From Kitasatospora phosalacinea (lineage in GTDB: Bacteria; Actinomycetota; Actinomycetes; Streptomycetales; Streptomycetaceae), in the NCBI RefSeq assembly GCF_000716545.1, contig NZ_JNWZ01000007.1:1-64000 (forward strand): a stretch of DNA of 64,000 bases. The letters are read 5' to 3'. Positions within the stretch are counted from its first letter, which is position 1; every line of letters begins with the position of its first letter. The translations under genes were made by a program, and so were the position numbers. The notes under the pieces were generated by a model that was given only the letters and a program-made list of their open reading frames with translations, made no database searches and was not told the origin of the DNA. Of the stretch, positions 18,550 to 26,813 are shown piece after piece.

Positions 18550-19488
18550 ATGTTCAAGACCGGACGCGTGCTCCTCGCCGCCACCTCCGTCGCCCTGCTC
18601 GCGCTGACCGCGACCGCCTGCAACGACAACGAGACCGACGACAGCCCGGCGGCGGCCGCCAGCAAGGGCGGCGACTCGGGCGCCGGCTCGGGCGCCGGCA
18701 AGTCCGGCGCCCAGGGCGGCGCCGTGGACACCGCCTCGCTGCTCAAGCTGGTGAGCGAGAAGACCACCGCGGCCAAGTCCGCCAAGGTCGAGGTCACCAA
18801 CGAGATGGGCGACTCGAAGACCAGCATGAAGGGCGCCCTCTCCTGGGAGAAGGGCCTCCAGGGCGAGATGAGCGGCGGCATCGGCGGCGGGGCGATGGCC
18901 GACTCCCTCGCCAAGGCCGGCAGCGACGGCAAGATGAGCGCCCGGTACCTCAGCGACGCGATGTACGTGAACATGGGCGACGCGATGGCCGGGCAGCTCG
19001 GCGGCGCCCACTGGATCAAGTACGGCTACGCGGACCTCACCAAGCTGATGGGCCCGGCCGGCGACAGCCTCAAGAACCAGCTCCAGAACGCCGACCCGAT
19101 CTCCTCGGTGCGCGCCCTGATCGCCTCCGGCCAGGTCACCAAGGCCGGCACCGAGAAGGTCAACGGCACCGAGGCCACCAAGTACACCGGCGACCTCGGC
19201 GCGGCCGAGATCACCGCGGCCACCAGCAAGGGCCTCACCCAGGACCAGATCGACGCGCTGGAGGAGCAGTTCACCGCCGCCGGGATCAGCACCGAGCACA
19301 TCGAGATCTGGATCAGCAAGGACAACCTGCTGCTGAAGAAGATCGAGCAGTTCGACAGCAAGGCCGGTCAGGTCGTCTCGACGGCCCTCTACTCCGACTA
19401 CGGCACCCCGATCAAGGTCAGCGCCCCGCCGGCGAGCGACACCGTCGACTTCGCCGAGCTGATGAAGGGTCAGCAGGCCGGTTCCTGA
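18550..19488 (+). CDS. Lipoprotein of the LppX/LprAFG-like type
   Basis: A 312-residue exported lipoprotein. The signal peptide (residues 1-24) ends with lipobox TATAC, followed by a Gly/Ser/Ala-rich linker to about residue 55. The mature part (TASLLKLVSEKTTAAKSAKV, then repeated small beta-rich segments such as AMYVNMGDAMAGQLGGAHWI) resembles the beta-fold actinobacterial lipoproteins that carry lipids or glycolipids across the cell wall. GGGGGAGAA lies about nine bases before the ATG. The 291-base upstream region has no gene, and TATTAG at 18328-18333 may be a -10. Ligand unknown. Confidence 0.8.
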   Translation: MFKTGRVLLAATSVALLALTATACNDNETDDSPAAAASKGGDSGAGSGAGKSGAQGGAVDTASLLKLVSEKTTAAKSAKVEVTNEMGDSKTSMKGALSWEKGLQGEMSGGIGGGAMADSLAKAGSDGKMSARYLSDAMYVNMGDAMAGQLGGAHWIKYGYADLTKLMGPAGDSLKNQLQNADPISSVRALIASGQVTKAGTEKVNGTEATKYTGDLGAAEITAATSKGLTQDQIDALEEQFTAAGISTEHIEIWISKDNLLLKKIEQFDSKAGQVVSTALYSDYGTPIKVSAPPASDTVDFAELMKGQQAGS

Positions 19489-19512
19489 CGACCGCCCCCG
19501 GGAGCAGTGCCC

Positions 19513-19551
19513 GCCACCGGGCCGGAGCCGCCGCGGCTCCGGCCCGGTGGC
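19513..19551 (+). terminator. Strong terminator hairpin after lipoprotein gene
   Basis: A perfect 17-base stem (19513-19529 with 19535-19551; left arm GCCACCGGGCCGGAGCC) with a five-base loop, 25 bases after the lipoprotein stop codon. Confidence 0.85.
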
Positions 19552-19876
19552 CGTTTCCCGTGGTGCGCGTCGGTGGCAGCCCCCGTCGGCGCGTCGGCGC
19601 GGGGCGCCGGAGCCGAACCAGCCCGGCCGATCGCGCTTACTGACTGTGGGGGAGCGCGACGGCCGGGCCGTGTGGGGGTTGGTTCTCAACAGCCGCCCCG
19701 GAGGGCGGTTCTCGAATTTCGTGCGCGGAGCGGCCGGACCGTTTCCGTGCACTCAAAATGCCCGGCCGGCCGGGGCCCGTCAAGCGTTCCCCGCCCGCTT
19801 GAGCCGCCCTTAAGGCTCCCTTCGCCGACACCACTGGTGCCGGGGCCCGCGGCGCGCGGCGGGCCGGCCGGCGCGG
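19552..19876. other. Gene-free intergenic stretch
   Basis: 325 bases between the lipoprotein terminator and the 3' end of the DeoR gene. The base composition is less GC-biased at third positions in every frame, and I see no protein-like frame, RNA gene or repeat. The element CGCCCTTAAGGCTCC (19805-19819) is weakly palindromic and nothing more can be said. Confidence 0.5.
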
Positions 19877-20659
19877 TCAGACCCTCGTGACGGCGGTGCC
19901 CGCGGCTTCGAACGCGGCGACCTCGTCGGCCGGGGCCGCGCCGTCGGTGACCAGGGCGTGCAGGCTCCCGGCGGGGGCGACGCGGGCGAAGGCGGTGCGG
20001 CCGAGCTTGCCGCCGTCGGCGGCCACGACCGTGCGGCGGGCGGCGGCCATCGCGGCCTTCTTCACCGCCGCGTCGTCGAGGTCGTAGGCGGTCAGCCCGT
20101 CGGCGGCGCTCAGGGCGCAGCAGCCGAGGACGGCGGTGTCGAAGCGCAGCGCGTTGATCGAGGCGAGGGCGAGCGGCCCGGTCAGGGCGCCCTCGGCGGC
20201 GCGCGGGCGGCCGCCGGGGACGAGCAGGGTGGCCGGCCCGGGCGCGTCGCCGAGGACGTGGACGGCGGGCAGCGACAGCGGCATCACGGTGACCGGGCGC
20301 TCGCGCAGCAGCCGGGCGACCTCCAGGCAGGTGGTGCCGCTGTCCAGGATCACCGTCTCGCCGTCGGAGACCAACGCGCAGACCGCGGCCGCGATCCGGC
20401 GCTTGGCGTCGACGGCCTCGCGGGCGCGCAGCGCGAACGGCGGCTCCTCGCCGCGCAGCAGCAGGGTGCGGGCCCCGCCGCGGAAGCGCTCCAGGACGCC
20501 CTGGGCGGCCAGCGCGTCGAGGTCGCGCCGGATGGTCATCTCGGAGGCCCCGGTGAGCTCGGCGAGTTCGAGGACGCCGGCGCTGCCCGCGTCCCGGACG
20601 GCCTGGGCGATCAGCGCGTGGCGCTCCCCGGTGCTCCGGCCGGTGTTCGTACCGCTCAT
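19877..20659 (-). CDS. DeoR-family transcriptional regulator
   Basis: A 260-residue repressor: N-terminal DeoR helix-turn-helix (LELAELTGASEMTIRRDLDALAAQGVLERFRGGA) and a C-terminal sugar-phosphate-binding domain (DGETVILDSGTTCLEVARLL, and VVAADGGKLGRTAF with the conserved Asp and Lys). The ATG at 20659 gives normal family length. It is divergent from an MFS transporter, with repeated TGTTCG/CGAACA half-sites between, so it probably controls that gene and itself in response to a phosphorylated sugar or related ligand. Confidence 0.88.
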   Translation of the reverse strand: MSGTNTGRSTGERHALIAQAVRDAGSAGVLELAELTGASEMTIRRDLDALAAQGVLERFRGGARTLLLRGEEPPFALRAREAVDAKRRIAAAVCALVSDGETVILDSGTTCLEVARLLRERPVTVMPLSLPAVHVLGDAPGPATLLVPGGRPRAAEGALTGPLALASINALRFDTAVLGCCALSAADGLTAYDLDDAAVKKAAMAAARRTVVAADGGKLGRTAFARVAPAGSLHALVTDGAAPADEVAAFEAAGTAVTRV

Positions 20660-20697
20660 ACCGAGATTGAACCGCACCCCGCAACGCACAATCAAGT

Positions 20698-20741
20698 TGT
20701 TCGATTCCAGGGTTTCGAACATCAGAAATGTTCGTTATGGT
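20698..20741 (+). promoter_or_regulatory. DeoR operator half-sites and leaderless MFS promoter
   Basis: Three related half-sites occur: TGTTCGA (20698-20704), TCGAACA (20715-20721) and TGTTCG (20729-20734), forming two overlapping inverted repeats, including GAACAT-CAGAA-ATGTTC (20717-20733). The -10 TATGGT (20736-20741) follows at once and ends seven bases before the ATG at 20749. DeoR proteins often bind such repeated TTCG-containing half-sites. Confidence 0.6.
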
Positions 20742-20748
20742 CGACGGC

Positions 20749-21948
20749 ATGGAACGCCCGCTCCGTGCCGCCCGCGTGGCGACCTACGTCTACTTCGTCC
20801 TGTGCGGCACCCTGATGGGCGCCTGGGTCGTGCACATCCCCGCCGTCGAGGCCCGGGTCGGCATCGGCCACGCCGCCCTCGGCGGCCTGCTCGTCCTGCT
20901 CGGCCTCGGCGCCTTCGCCGGCATGCGGGCGGCCGGCCGCCTCACCGACCGCCTCGGCGCCCGCACCGTCGTCCCCGCCTCCGGGGCCCTGTGCGCCGCG
21001 TCCCTGGTCCCGCCCGCGCTCGCCCCCGACCCGTGGACGCTGGCCGGCGCGCTGCTGCTCTTCGGCTTCGCCAACGGCTGCCTGGACGTGAGCATGAACG
21101 CCCACGCCGTCCACGTCGAACAGGCCTACGGGCGGCCCGTCATGTCCGGCTTCCACGCCACCTTCTCGGTCGGCGGCGTGATCGCCGCCCTCGCCGCCGC
21201 CGCGGCCACCGCCACCGGCCTCGGCCCGGCCGCCACCCTCGCCCTCCTCGGCGCGCTCGGCCTCGCCACCGCCCTGCTGGCCGCCCGCGCCCTGCTCCCC
21301 GGCACCGCCGCCCCGGCCGCCGGGGCCGACGACCCCGCGGCCACCGCGGCCACCGCCACCGGCGTCCGCCGGCAGATCCGGATCTTCGCCGTCCTGGCCC
21401 TCATGGTCATGCTCAGCGAGGGCGCGGCCAACGACTGGAGCGCCCTGCACCTCAAGGACGTCCTCGGCACCCCCGCGAGCACCGCCGCGTTCGCGTACGG
21501 CACCTACGCCGCCGCGATGACCACCGGCCGCCTGCTCGCCGACCGGATCGCCACCCGCCACGGCTCGACGGCCGTCCTGCGCTACGGCGCCGCCACCGCC
21601 GCCGTCGGCATCACCGTCGCCGCCCTCACCCCGTGGGTGTGGGCCGCCTTCCTCGGCTGGGCGCTGTTCGGCCTCGGCCTGTCCGGCTGCGTCCCCCAAC
21701 TGCTCAGCGCCGCGGGCCACGCCGACCCCGCCGCCGCCGGCGCCAACGTCTCCCGGGTCGCCGGCCTCGGCTACCTCGGCATGCTGGCCGGCCCCGCCGT
21801 CATCGGCTGGCTCACCCACCTCACCGCCCTCAACCACGCCTTCCTCCTCCTCACCCTGCTGTGCGCCACCGCCGCCACCGCCGCCGGCACCCTCCGCGGC
21901 ACCACCACCCCCGGCACCCCCGCCACTCCGGCGGGCACCCCCCACTGA
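20749..21948 (+). CDS. MFS transporter
   Basis: A 399-residue membrane protein with about twelve hydrophobic helices in two halves. It has a family-typical loop after helix 2 (GRLTDRLGARTVV) and the motif NGCLDVSMNAHAV that I associate with YbjJ/fucose-permease-like MFS proteins. It is probably a proton-coupled exporter or sugar carrier. The ATG at 20749 is preferred for a leaderless transcript; an ATG at 20728 would extend it by seven residues but would lie inside the operator. Regulation by the divergent DeoR protein is likely. Confidence 0.84.
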   Translation: MERPLRAARVATYVYFVLCGTLMGAWVVHIPAVEARVGIGHAALGGLLVLLGLGAFAGMRAAGRLTDRLGARTVVPASGALCAASLVPPALAPDPWTLAGALLLFGFANGCLDVSMNAHAVHVEQAYGRPVMSGFHATFSVGGVIAALAAAAATATGLGPAATLALLGALGLATALLAARALLPGTAAPAAGADDPAATAATATGVRRQIRIFAVLALMVMLSEGAANDWSALHLKDVLGTPASTAAFAYGTYAAAMTTGRLLADRIATRHGSTAVLRYGAATAAVGITVAALTPWVWAAFLGWALFGLGLSGCVPQLLSAAGHADPAAAGANVSRVAGLGYLGMLAGPAVIGWLTHLTALNHAFLLLTLLCATAATAAGTLRGTTTPGTPATPAGTPH

Positions 21949-22471
21949 CCGCCCGTGCGGCCCGGGCCGGGGCCGCACGGGCCACCCGGCCACCCCGCCC
22001 GTCCGGCGCGCGCCGTCGCGCCTCGCCCCGCCCCCCGGCCGCGTTCCACGGCCTCGAACGGCCGGATCTTCCGTGCGGCGCGGGTCGCGGGTGCGCGCAA
22101 ACGCCTCCCCGGGAGCCGACGCCGGGGTGCGTCGGTGCCGGCCCGGATGCCGGACGGCACCCGGGCCGAGTACCTGCACCACCGCCTCGGCGGCGGGGAC
22201 GACGTGGGCGTCGACGACTTCCTGCGCAGCTACGACCCGCCCCGGCCCGGCGGTGCGGCACCCCTGCCGGACGGCCCGAGGACGGCGCTGTCCGGCGACG
22301 AGCCGGCCGAGGCCGCCCTGCTCCCGGAGCCGCCGGGGGCGCCGGAGCCGCCGGAGCCGCCGGGGAGCCCGGTCCGGCGGCAGGTCTGCGTGGTTCGGAC
22401 GGAGAGCGGCCGGACCGGCTCGGGGGACGTCCACGTCCGCGCCGCCGGTCAGGAACCGTCCGGCCGGTCGC
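21949..22471. other. Long intergenic stretch with one doubtful ORF
   Basis: 523 bases between the MFS gene and the convergent hemC homolog. An open frame on the plus strand (ATG 22147 to stop 22494; MPDGTRAEYLHHRLGGGDD, then a Pro/Glu-rich tail with repeated PPEPPG-like units) would overlap the hemC 3' end by 23 bases. It has no ribosome site and the tail comes from a GCCGGAGCC repeat, so I do not accept it as a gene. No terminator hairpin with strong pairing was found. Confidence 0.4.
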
Positions 22472-23407
22472 TCAGTGCGGGATGGCGGAGATGAGTTCGG
22501 CGGCGCCGGCGCGCTTGAGGGTGAGGGCGACGGAGGCGCCGAGGTCCTCGGGGGAGAGCGGGCCGGCCCACTCGTGGGCCTTGAGGACGCGCTTGCCGTC
22601 GGGGGTGAAGACGTGGCCGCGCAGGGAGAGGGTGCCGTCGGGTTCGGCCTTGGCGTAGCCGGCGATGGGGGAGTTGCAGTGGCCCTGCAGGACGTGGAGG
22701 AACATGCGTTCGGCGGCGGCTTCGCGCCAGGTGCCGTGGTGGCCGAGGCCGGAGACGGTGTCGATGGTGCGGGTGTCGTCCTCGCGGCACTGGAGGGCGA
22801 GGATGCCGGCGCCGATCGGGGGGCACATCGCCTCGACGGTGAGGATCTCGCTGATCCGGTCGGTGGCGCCGATGCGCTCCAGGCCGGAGACGGCGAGCAG
22901 CAGGGCGTCGGCCTCGCCGGCGGCCAGTTTGGCGAGGCGGCCGTTGGCGTTGCCGCGGATCGGCACGGTCTCCAGGTGCGGGTGGGAGACGGCGAGTTGG
23001 GCGATCCGGCGGACCGAGGAGGTGCCGATCCGGGTGCCGGGCGGGAGCTGGTCGAGGGTCAGGCCGCCGGGGTGGACCAGCGCGTCGCGGATGTCGTCGC
23101 GCCGCAGGTGGGCGGCGAAGATGGTGCCGGCCGGCAGCGGGCGGTCGGCGGGGACGTCCTTGAGGCAGTGCACCGCCAGGTCGGCCGCGCCGTCGAGCAG
23201 CGCCTGGTCGACCTCCTTGGTGAAGGCGCCCTTCCCGCCGAGGGCGGCCAGGTCGCCGGTCCAGCGGTCGCCGGAGGTGGTGACGGGCACCACCTCCGTC
23301 CGGATGCCCGGGTGGAGCGCGGCCAGTTCGGCGCGGACGCGTTCCACCTGGGCGAGCGCCATGGGCGAGGAGCGGGAGACGATGCGGACCAACTCGGCTG
23401 AGGGCAT
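22472..23407 (-). CDS. hemC: Hydroxymethylbilane synthase (porphobilinogen deaminase) homolog
   Basis: A 311-residue HemC-family protein. The enzyme joins four porphobilinogens into hydroxymethylbilane for heme and corrinoid synthesis. Key residues are present: the catalytic aspartate in HCLKDVPAD, the substrate-binding arginines in SSVRRIAQL and [11 protein letters not shown], and the cysteine that holds the dipyrromethane cofactor in [12 protein letters not shown] (C244; C242 in E. coli). It stands alone, not with hemA, hemD or hemB, and the RGNANGRL variant differs from the usual RGNVxTRL, so it may be a second copy. TATCAT six bases before the ATG suggests a leaderless mRNA. Confidence 0.88.
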   Translation of the reverse strand: MPSAELVRIVSRSSPMALAQVERVRAELAALHPGIRTEVVPVTTSGDRWTGDLAALGGKGAFTKEVDQALLDGAADLAVHCLKDVPADRPLPAGTIFAAHLRRDDIRDALVHPGGLTLDQLPPGTRIGTSSVRRIAQLAVSHPHLETVPIRGNANGRLAKLAAGEADALLLAVSGLERIGATDRISEILTVEAMCPPIGAGILALQCREDDTRTIDTVSGLGHHGTWREAAAERMFLHVLQGHCNSPIAGYAKAEPDGTLSLRGHVFTPDGKRVLKAHEWAGPLSPEDLGASVALTLKRAGAAELISAIPH

Positions 23408-23500
23408 GCCGAGATGATAGGCCGTCTTACCCGGGGGACCGGGGTGGAACGGGGGCCGCGCCGGGCGAGGGCCGCCTGACGCGGTACTAGCGTGGGCGGC

Positions 23501-24028
23501 ATGATCGTATGGCTGAACGGGACTCACGGCGCGGGCAAGACCACGACCGGCGCGTACGTGCGGCAGCTGCTGCCGGACTCGCGGGTGCTGGACGCCGAGA
23601 AGGTCGGCGAGACGCTGATGGACATCGAGCCGGGGCTGCCCGGGACGGACAACTTCCAGCACTGGCCGCCGTGGCGGCCGCTGGTGGTGGAGACCGCCCG
23701 CCGGGTGCTCGACTACACGGGGGGCACGCTGGTGATGCCGATGACCGTCCTGGTCGAGGAGTACTGGCGGGAGATCAGCGGCGGCCTGGCCGGGTACGGG
23801 ATCCCGGTGCGGCACTTCGTCCTGCACGCCGACCGGGAGACGCTCCGGGGGCGGATCGCGGGGGACACCGTCACCGGCCCCGACTCCCCGTTCCGCCTCC
23901 GGCACCTGGACCTCTACGCCGAGGCGGCCCGCACCTGGCTGCACGCCGAGGCGGAGGTGGTCGACACCACGCACCTGACGCCCGCCGAGGCGGCCCGGCG
24001 GATCGCGGCGTCGGTCAGCGGACGGTAG
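23501..24028 (+). CDS. TmrB-like P-loop kinase-fold protein
   Basis: A 175-residue nucleotide-binding protein with an N-terminal Walker A motif ([10 protein letters not shown], residues 6-15). The downstream segments ([51 protein letters not shown]) match what I recall of B. subtilis TmrB, which confers tunicamycin resistance by binding the drug. Actual function here is unproven; related proteins are often called AAA family ATPases. TACTAG at 23485-23490 is a possible -10, ten bases before the ATG. It is convergent with the azoreductase. Confidence 0.78.
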   Translation: MIVWLNGTHGAGKTTTGAYVRQLLPDSRVLDAEKVGETLMDIEPGLPGTDNFQHWPPWRPLVVETARRVLDYTGGTLVMPMTVLVEEYWREISGGLAGYGIPVRHFVLHADRETLRGRIAGDTVTGPDSPFRLRHLDLYAEAARTWLHAEAEVVDTTHLTPAEAARRIAASVSGR

Positions 24029-24045
24029 GGCCCCGGGGCGGGGAG

Positions 24046-24084
24046 GCGGAAGGCGCCGGCGGCGGTGGCCGTCGGCGCCTCCGC
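24046..24084. terminator. Bidirectional terminator between tmrB-like and azoreductase genes
   Basis: GCGGA-A-GGCGCCG (24046-24058) pairs with CGGCGCC-TCCGC (24073-24084) around a 14-base loop, with one bulged A. It lies midway between two convergent stop codons. Confidence 0.65.
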
Positions 24085-24095
24085 GAGGGGCGGGG

Positions 24096-24728
24096 TCAGG
24101 CGCGGACCAGGCCCTTGCCGGCGGCGGACGCGGCGTCCAGGGCCTGGGTGTGGTATTCGGCGGCCAGGTCGCGCAGGCTCTCCATCGCCGGGTTCACGGC
24201 GGCGAGGGTCAGCTCGCGGCGGACGGTGGTGAGTTCGGCGCCCCAGACGTCGCGCAGGATGCGCTCGATGTACGGGGTGGAGTGGTCCCAGCCCTCGCGG
24301 GGGGTGCCGGGGGCGAAGCCGCCGCCGAGCGAGGTGACCAGGACGGCCGGCTTGCCCTTGAGCAGCTCGGCGGACGGGCCGGCGCCCGCGATGACCAGGT
24401 CGACCCAGGTCTTGAAGTGCTGGGAGACGCCCCAGTTGTAGAGCGGCACGGCGATGATCGCGGCGTCGGCGGCGCGCAGCTCCTCGGCGAGCGCGGCGCC
24501 GAGCGCGGCGGCTTCCCGCTGCTCGGGGGTGCGCTGGTCCTCGGGGGTGAAGCCGGCCAGGGCGGCGGTGGCCCAGATGTCGCCGGGCAGCGGGTCGGTG
24601 CCGAGGTTGCGGCGGGTGACGGTGCCCTCGGGGTGGGCGGCGGCCCACTCGGCCTCGGCGGTGTCGGCGAGCTCGGCGCTGGTGGAGGCGCCGGGCATGA
24701 TGCTGGCGTCCAGGCGGAACAGGTTCAT
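24096..24728 (-). CDS. azoR: FMN-dependent NADH-azoreductase
   Basis: A 210-residue flavodoxin-like oxidoreductase of the AzoR type, which reduces azo bonds and quinones with NADH. FMN-binding motifs are ASTSAEL near residue 15, [18 protein letters not shown] near 105 and TSLGGGF near 140; length agrees with E. coli AzoR (201). The ATG at 24728 has GAGGAG seven bases upstream. It is divergent from a TetR gene whose promoter contains a TTTACC/GGTAAA repeat, a common azoR-regulator arrangement. Likely role is quinone or electrophile detoxification. Confidence 0.88.
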   Translation of the reverse strand: MNLFRLDASIMPGASTSAELADTAEAEWAAAHPEGTVTRRNLGTDPLPGDIWATAALAGFTPEDQRTPEQREAAALGAALAEELRAADAAIIAVPLYNWGVSQHFKTWVDLVIAGAGPSAELLKGKPAVLVTSLGGGFAPGTPREGWDHSTPYIERILRDVWGAELTTVRRELTLAAVNPAMESLRDLAAEYHTQALDAASAAGKGLVRA

Positions 24729-24843
24729 GACGGAACTCCTCGGTTCACGCCCCGCCGGATCGTGGCGGGCGCGGGACGGGTGCCGATGGGCACGGCGGGG
24801 CGGAGGTGCGGGCGCCGGGGCGCCGCACTCGACGTAACCGGAC

Positions 24844-24872
24844 TTTACCCCGTTTCTGTCGCCCGGTAAATT
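24844..24872 (+). promoter_or_regulatory. Leaderless TetR promoter with inverted repeat
   Basis: TTTACC (24844-24849), a 17-base spacer and TAAATT (24867-24872) form a promoter ending seven bases before the ATG at 24880. TTTACC (24844-24849) and GGTAAA (24865-24870) are exact inverted repeats that coincide with both promoter elements, so a bound repressor would cover them. Confidence 0.6.
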
Positions 24873-24879
24873 GGCGTCC

Positions 24880-25509
24880 ATGGACAGCCCCCTGGTCCCC
24901 TTCGGCAGACCCCCCACCGAGCGCGCGGACGCGGCCCGCAACCGCGAAGTACTGCTCTGCACCGCCCGCGCGATGATCGCCGAGCTCGGGGCGGAGCACG
25001 TGACCATGGACGGGCTCGCCGAACGCGCCGGGCTGGGCAAGGGCACCGTGTTCCGCCGCTTCGGCACCCGGGCCGGGATCTTCCGGGCCCTGCTCGACGC
25101 CGAGGAGCAGCGCTTCCAGTGCGAGGTGCTGTCCGGCCCGCCCCCGCTCGGCCCCGGCGGCGACCCGGTCGACCGGCTGATCGCCTACGGCCGCGCCCGC
25201 ACCCGCTTCCTGCTGGAGCGCCACGAGATCGCGCGCGCCTCGTTCGAGCGCAAGGGCCCCGTCCCGCCCGCGGTCGGCCCGAACTTCTCCGGCCCGCACA
25301 TCCGGATGCTGCTCGCCCAGGCCGCCCTGGGCCTCCCCGACCCGGACACCCTCTCGCTCCAGCTCGCCAGCGCGCTGGAGGGCCCCGCGCTGCTCTTCCT
25401 GGTCGCCGACCTGCCCCCCGAGGGCCGGGCCGGGTGCGGCCAGGACGACCTGGGCACGCTGCTCGCGGACGGCTGGCAGACCCTGATCGAACGGATCGCC
25501 CGCCGCTGA
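24880..25509 (+). CDS. TetR-family regulator
   Basis: A 209-residue repressor with the helix-turn-helix in MIAELGAEHVTMDGLAERAGLGKGTVFRRFGT and a C-terminal helical domain (ERHEIARASFERKGPVPP). It starts leaderless at 24880; a TTG nine bases upstream overlaps the -10 and is unlikely. It is divergent from the azoreductase gene and probably controls it along with itself; the inducer may be a quinone or dye-like compound, by inference from the target. Confidence 0.86.
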   Translation: MDSPLVPFGRPPTERADAARNREVLLCTARAMIAELGAEHVTMDGLAERAGLGKGTVFRRFGTRAGIFRALLDAEEQRFQCEVLSGPPPLGPGGDPVDRLIAYGRARTRFLLERHEIARASFERKGPVPPAVGPNFSGPHIRMLLAQAALGLPDPDTLSLQLASALEGPALLFLVADLPPEGRAGCGQDDLGTLLADGWQTLIERIARR

Positions 25510-25524
25510 GGACTCCCGGCCCGA

Positions 25525-25585
25525 CGTCGGGGGCCGGACGCCAGGGGCCGGACGTCGGGGGCCGGTCGTCAGAGGCCGGTCGTCA
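25525..25585. repeat. 14-bp tandem repeat across a gene end
   Basis: Four imperfect copies of CGTCGGGGGCCGGA (25525, 25539, 25553, 25567) plus a partial fifth. The last copies contain the stop codon and final codons of the minus-strand acetyltransferase, so the repeat seems to have grown out of or into the gene end. Confidence 0.7.
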
Positions 25586-26165
25586 CCCAGATCATCGTGC
25601 GGCCGCTCTCGGACGGGGCGCTCGGCGGATCCTGGACGATCCGGTCCAGGACGTAGCCCAGCTTGCGCGGGACGGCCGCGCTGGCCGCGTTCGCCTCGTC
25701 GCAGTGGATCTCGGTGCGCGTGACGCCGGGCAGCGCCAGCGCGGCGCCGGTGAGGACGCGGGCGGCGGCGGTGGCCAGGCCCCGGCCGGTGTGCTCGCGG
25801 TCCACCCAGTAGCCGATCTCCAGCGCGCCGGAGCCGATCCGGCTGTGCAGGCCGAAGGCGCCGATCACCGAGGCCGGGTCCGCGTCCAGGCCGAGCAGGT
25901 ACAGGAAGTCGGTGCCCTCCTCCCAGGCCGTCTCGCCGCGCACCGAGAGCTGCTCGCTCTCCGCGAGCGTCGGCACCTGCCGGGCCCAGGGCATCCACGG
26001 GCGCAGGTGGGCGAGGTTGGCGATCACCGCGGCGTTCAGCGCGGGGGCGTCCGCCAGGACGCGGCGGCGCAGGTGCGCGCCGCCGCCGACGGACAGCAGT
26101 TCGGGCGGGCGGCCCGCGGTGACCGGTCGCACAGCGTGGTCGGGCGCGTCGGAGGAGTGACTCAT
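25569..26165 (-). CDS. GNAT-family N-acetyltransferase (RimJ/RimL-like)
   Basis: A 198-residue acetyl-CoA-dependent acetyltransferase. The acetyl-CoA pyrophosphate-binding motif is EIGYWVDREHTGRGLATAA, preceded by the strand SVIGAFGLH and followed by EIHCDEANAASAAVPRKLGY, as in RimJ/RimL proteins that acetylate ribosomal protein N-termini or other amines. The C-terminus WVTTGL is encoded inside a 14-base tandem repeat. The ATG at 26165 lacks a strong ribosome site. Acceptor substrate unknown. Confidence 0.83.
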   Translation of the reverse strand: MSHSSDAPDHAVRPVTAGRPPELLSVGGGAHLRRRVLADAPALNAAVIANLAHLRPWMPWARQVPTLAESEQLSVRGETAWEEGTDFLYLLGLDADPASVIGAFGLHSRIGSGALEIGYWVDREHTGRGLATAAARVLTGAALALPGVTRTEIHCDEANAASAAVPRKLGYVLDRIVQDPPSAPSESGRTMIWVTTGL

Positions 26166-26322
26166 GGACCGGAGTATGGGCCATGCACGACCCCGCTCAC
26201 CAGCGGATATTCACAACCCCGCGCCGGAGCGCCCCCGCTCCGGAGCACCCTCGCTCCGGAGCGCCCCCGTCGGCGCCCCGCCTCCGCCCCGCCTCCGCCC
26301 CGGCCGCCGGCGCCCGCCCTGG

Positions 26323-26727
26323 TCAGAGCCGGACCATCACCTCGTCCAGCGGCTTGCGCACCAGGTCGGGCACCCGGGCGTCCTCGGCCGGGTAGCCGAC
26401 CGGGATGACGTACGCGGCGCGCTCCTCCGCCTCGGCGGCCTCCCGCAGCCGCCGCTTGCGCTCCGGATCGGTGATCACCACGAACCGCCACGGCTGCACG
26501 TGCGCGCCGCTCGGCGCGGTCGCCGCCGTCCGCACCGCCCACTCCAGCACCCCTTCGGGCAGCGGTCGGGTCGCGTAGTCGCGCACGGTGCGGCGCCGGT
26601 CCATCACCTGGTGGAAGGCCCGGCAGCGGTCGGCCGCCTCGTGGGCGGGCACGCTCATCGGGCGCAGCGGCGCCGTCGGGTGGGACGGCGCCGGGGCGGA
26701 CGCACTCTCAACTGCACTGTCAACCAT
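26323..26727 (-). pseudogene. Nitroreductase-family protein with internal deletion
   Basis: Only 134 residues. The N-terminal half matches nitroreductases (FHQVMDRRRTVRDYATRPLP, then APSGAHVQPWRFVVITDPE, FMN-binding). The C-terminus also matches (IPVGYPAEDARVPDLVRKPL). The roughly 80-90 residues expected between them, which in this family complete the FMN and dimer core, are missing: EAEERAA is joined directly to YVIPVGY. The reading frame is intact, so an in-frame deletion or an assembly collapse is likely. If real, the product probably cannot fold into the usual dimer. ATG at 26727 is the first good start. Confidence 0.65.
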
Positions 26728-26813
26728 GCGCGCCAGCCCAGCACGCGGCGCGCCCCGGCGGAAGGCGCCGGGCCCGGTCGGCACGTACTGGCAAGGGGGC
26801 GCCGGGCGCGGCC

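Noticed and set aside
18356..18607. Ala-rich ORF upstream of the lipoprotein gene
   Set aside because: Shadow of the leader and signal-peptide region; no start signal and it overlaps the better lipoprotein frame.
22147..22494. Plus-strand ORF with MPDGTRAEYLHHRLGGGDD start
   Set aside because: No ribosome site, overlaps the hemC homolog end, and its tail comes from a GCCGGAGCC-type repeat.
26237..26263. Twin GCTCCGGAGC palindromes as a regulatory site
   Set aside because: They lie in a simple CGCTCCGGAGC repeat between two minus-strand genes and could be a terminator or slippage product; evidence is too thin to choose.
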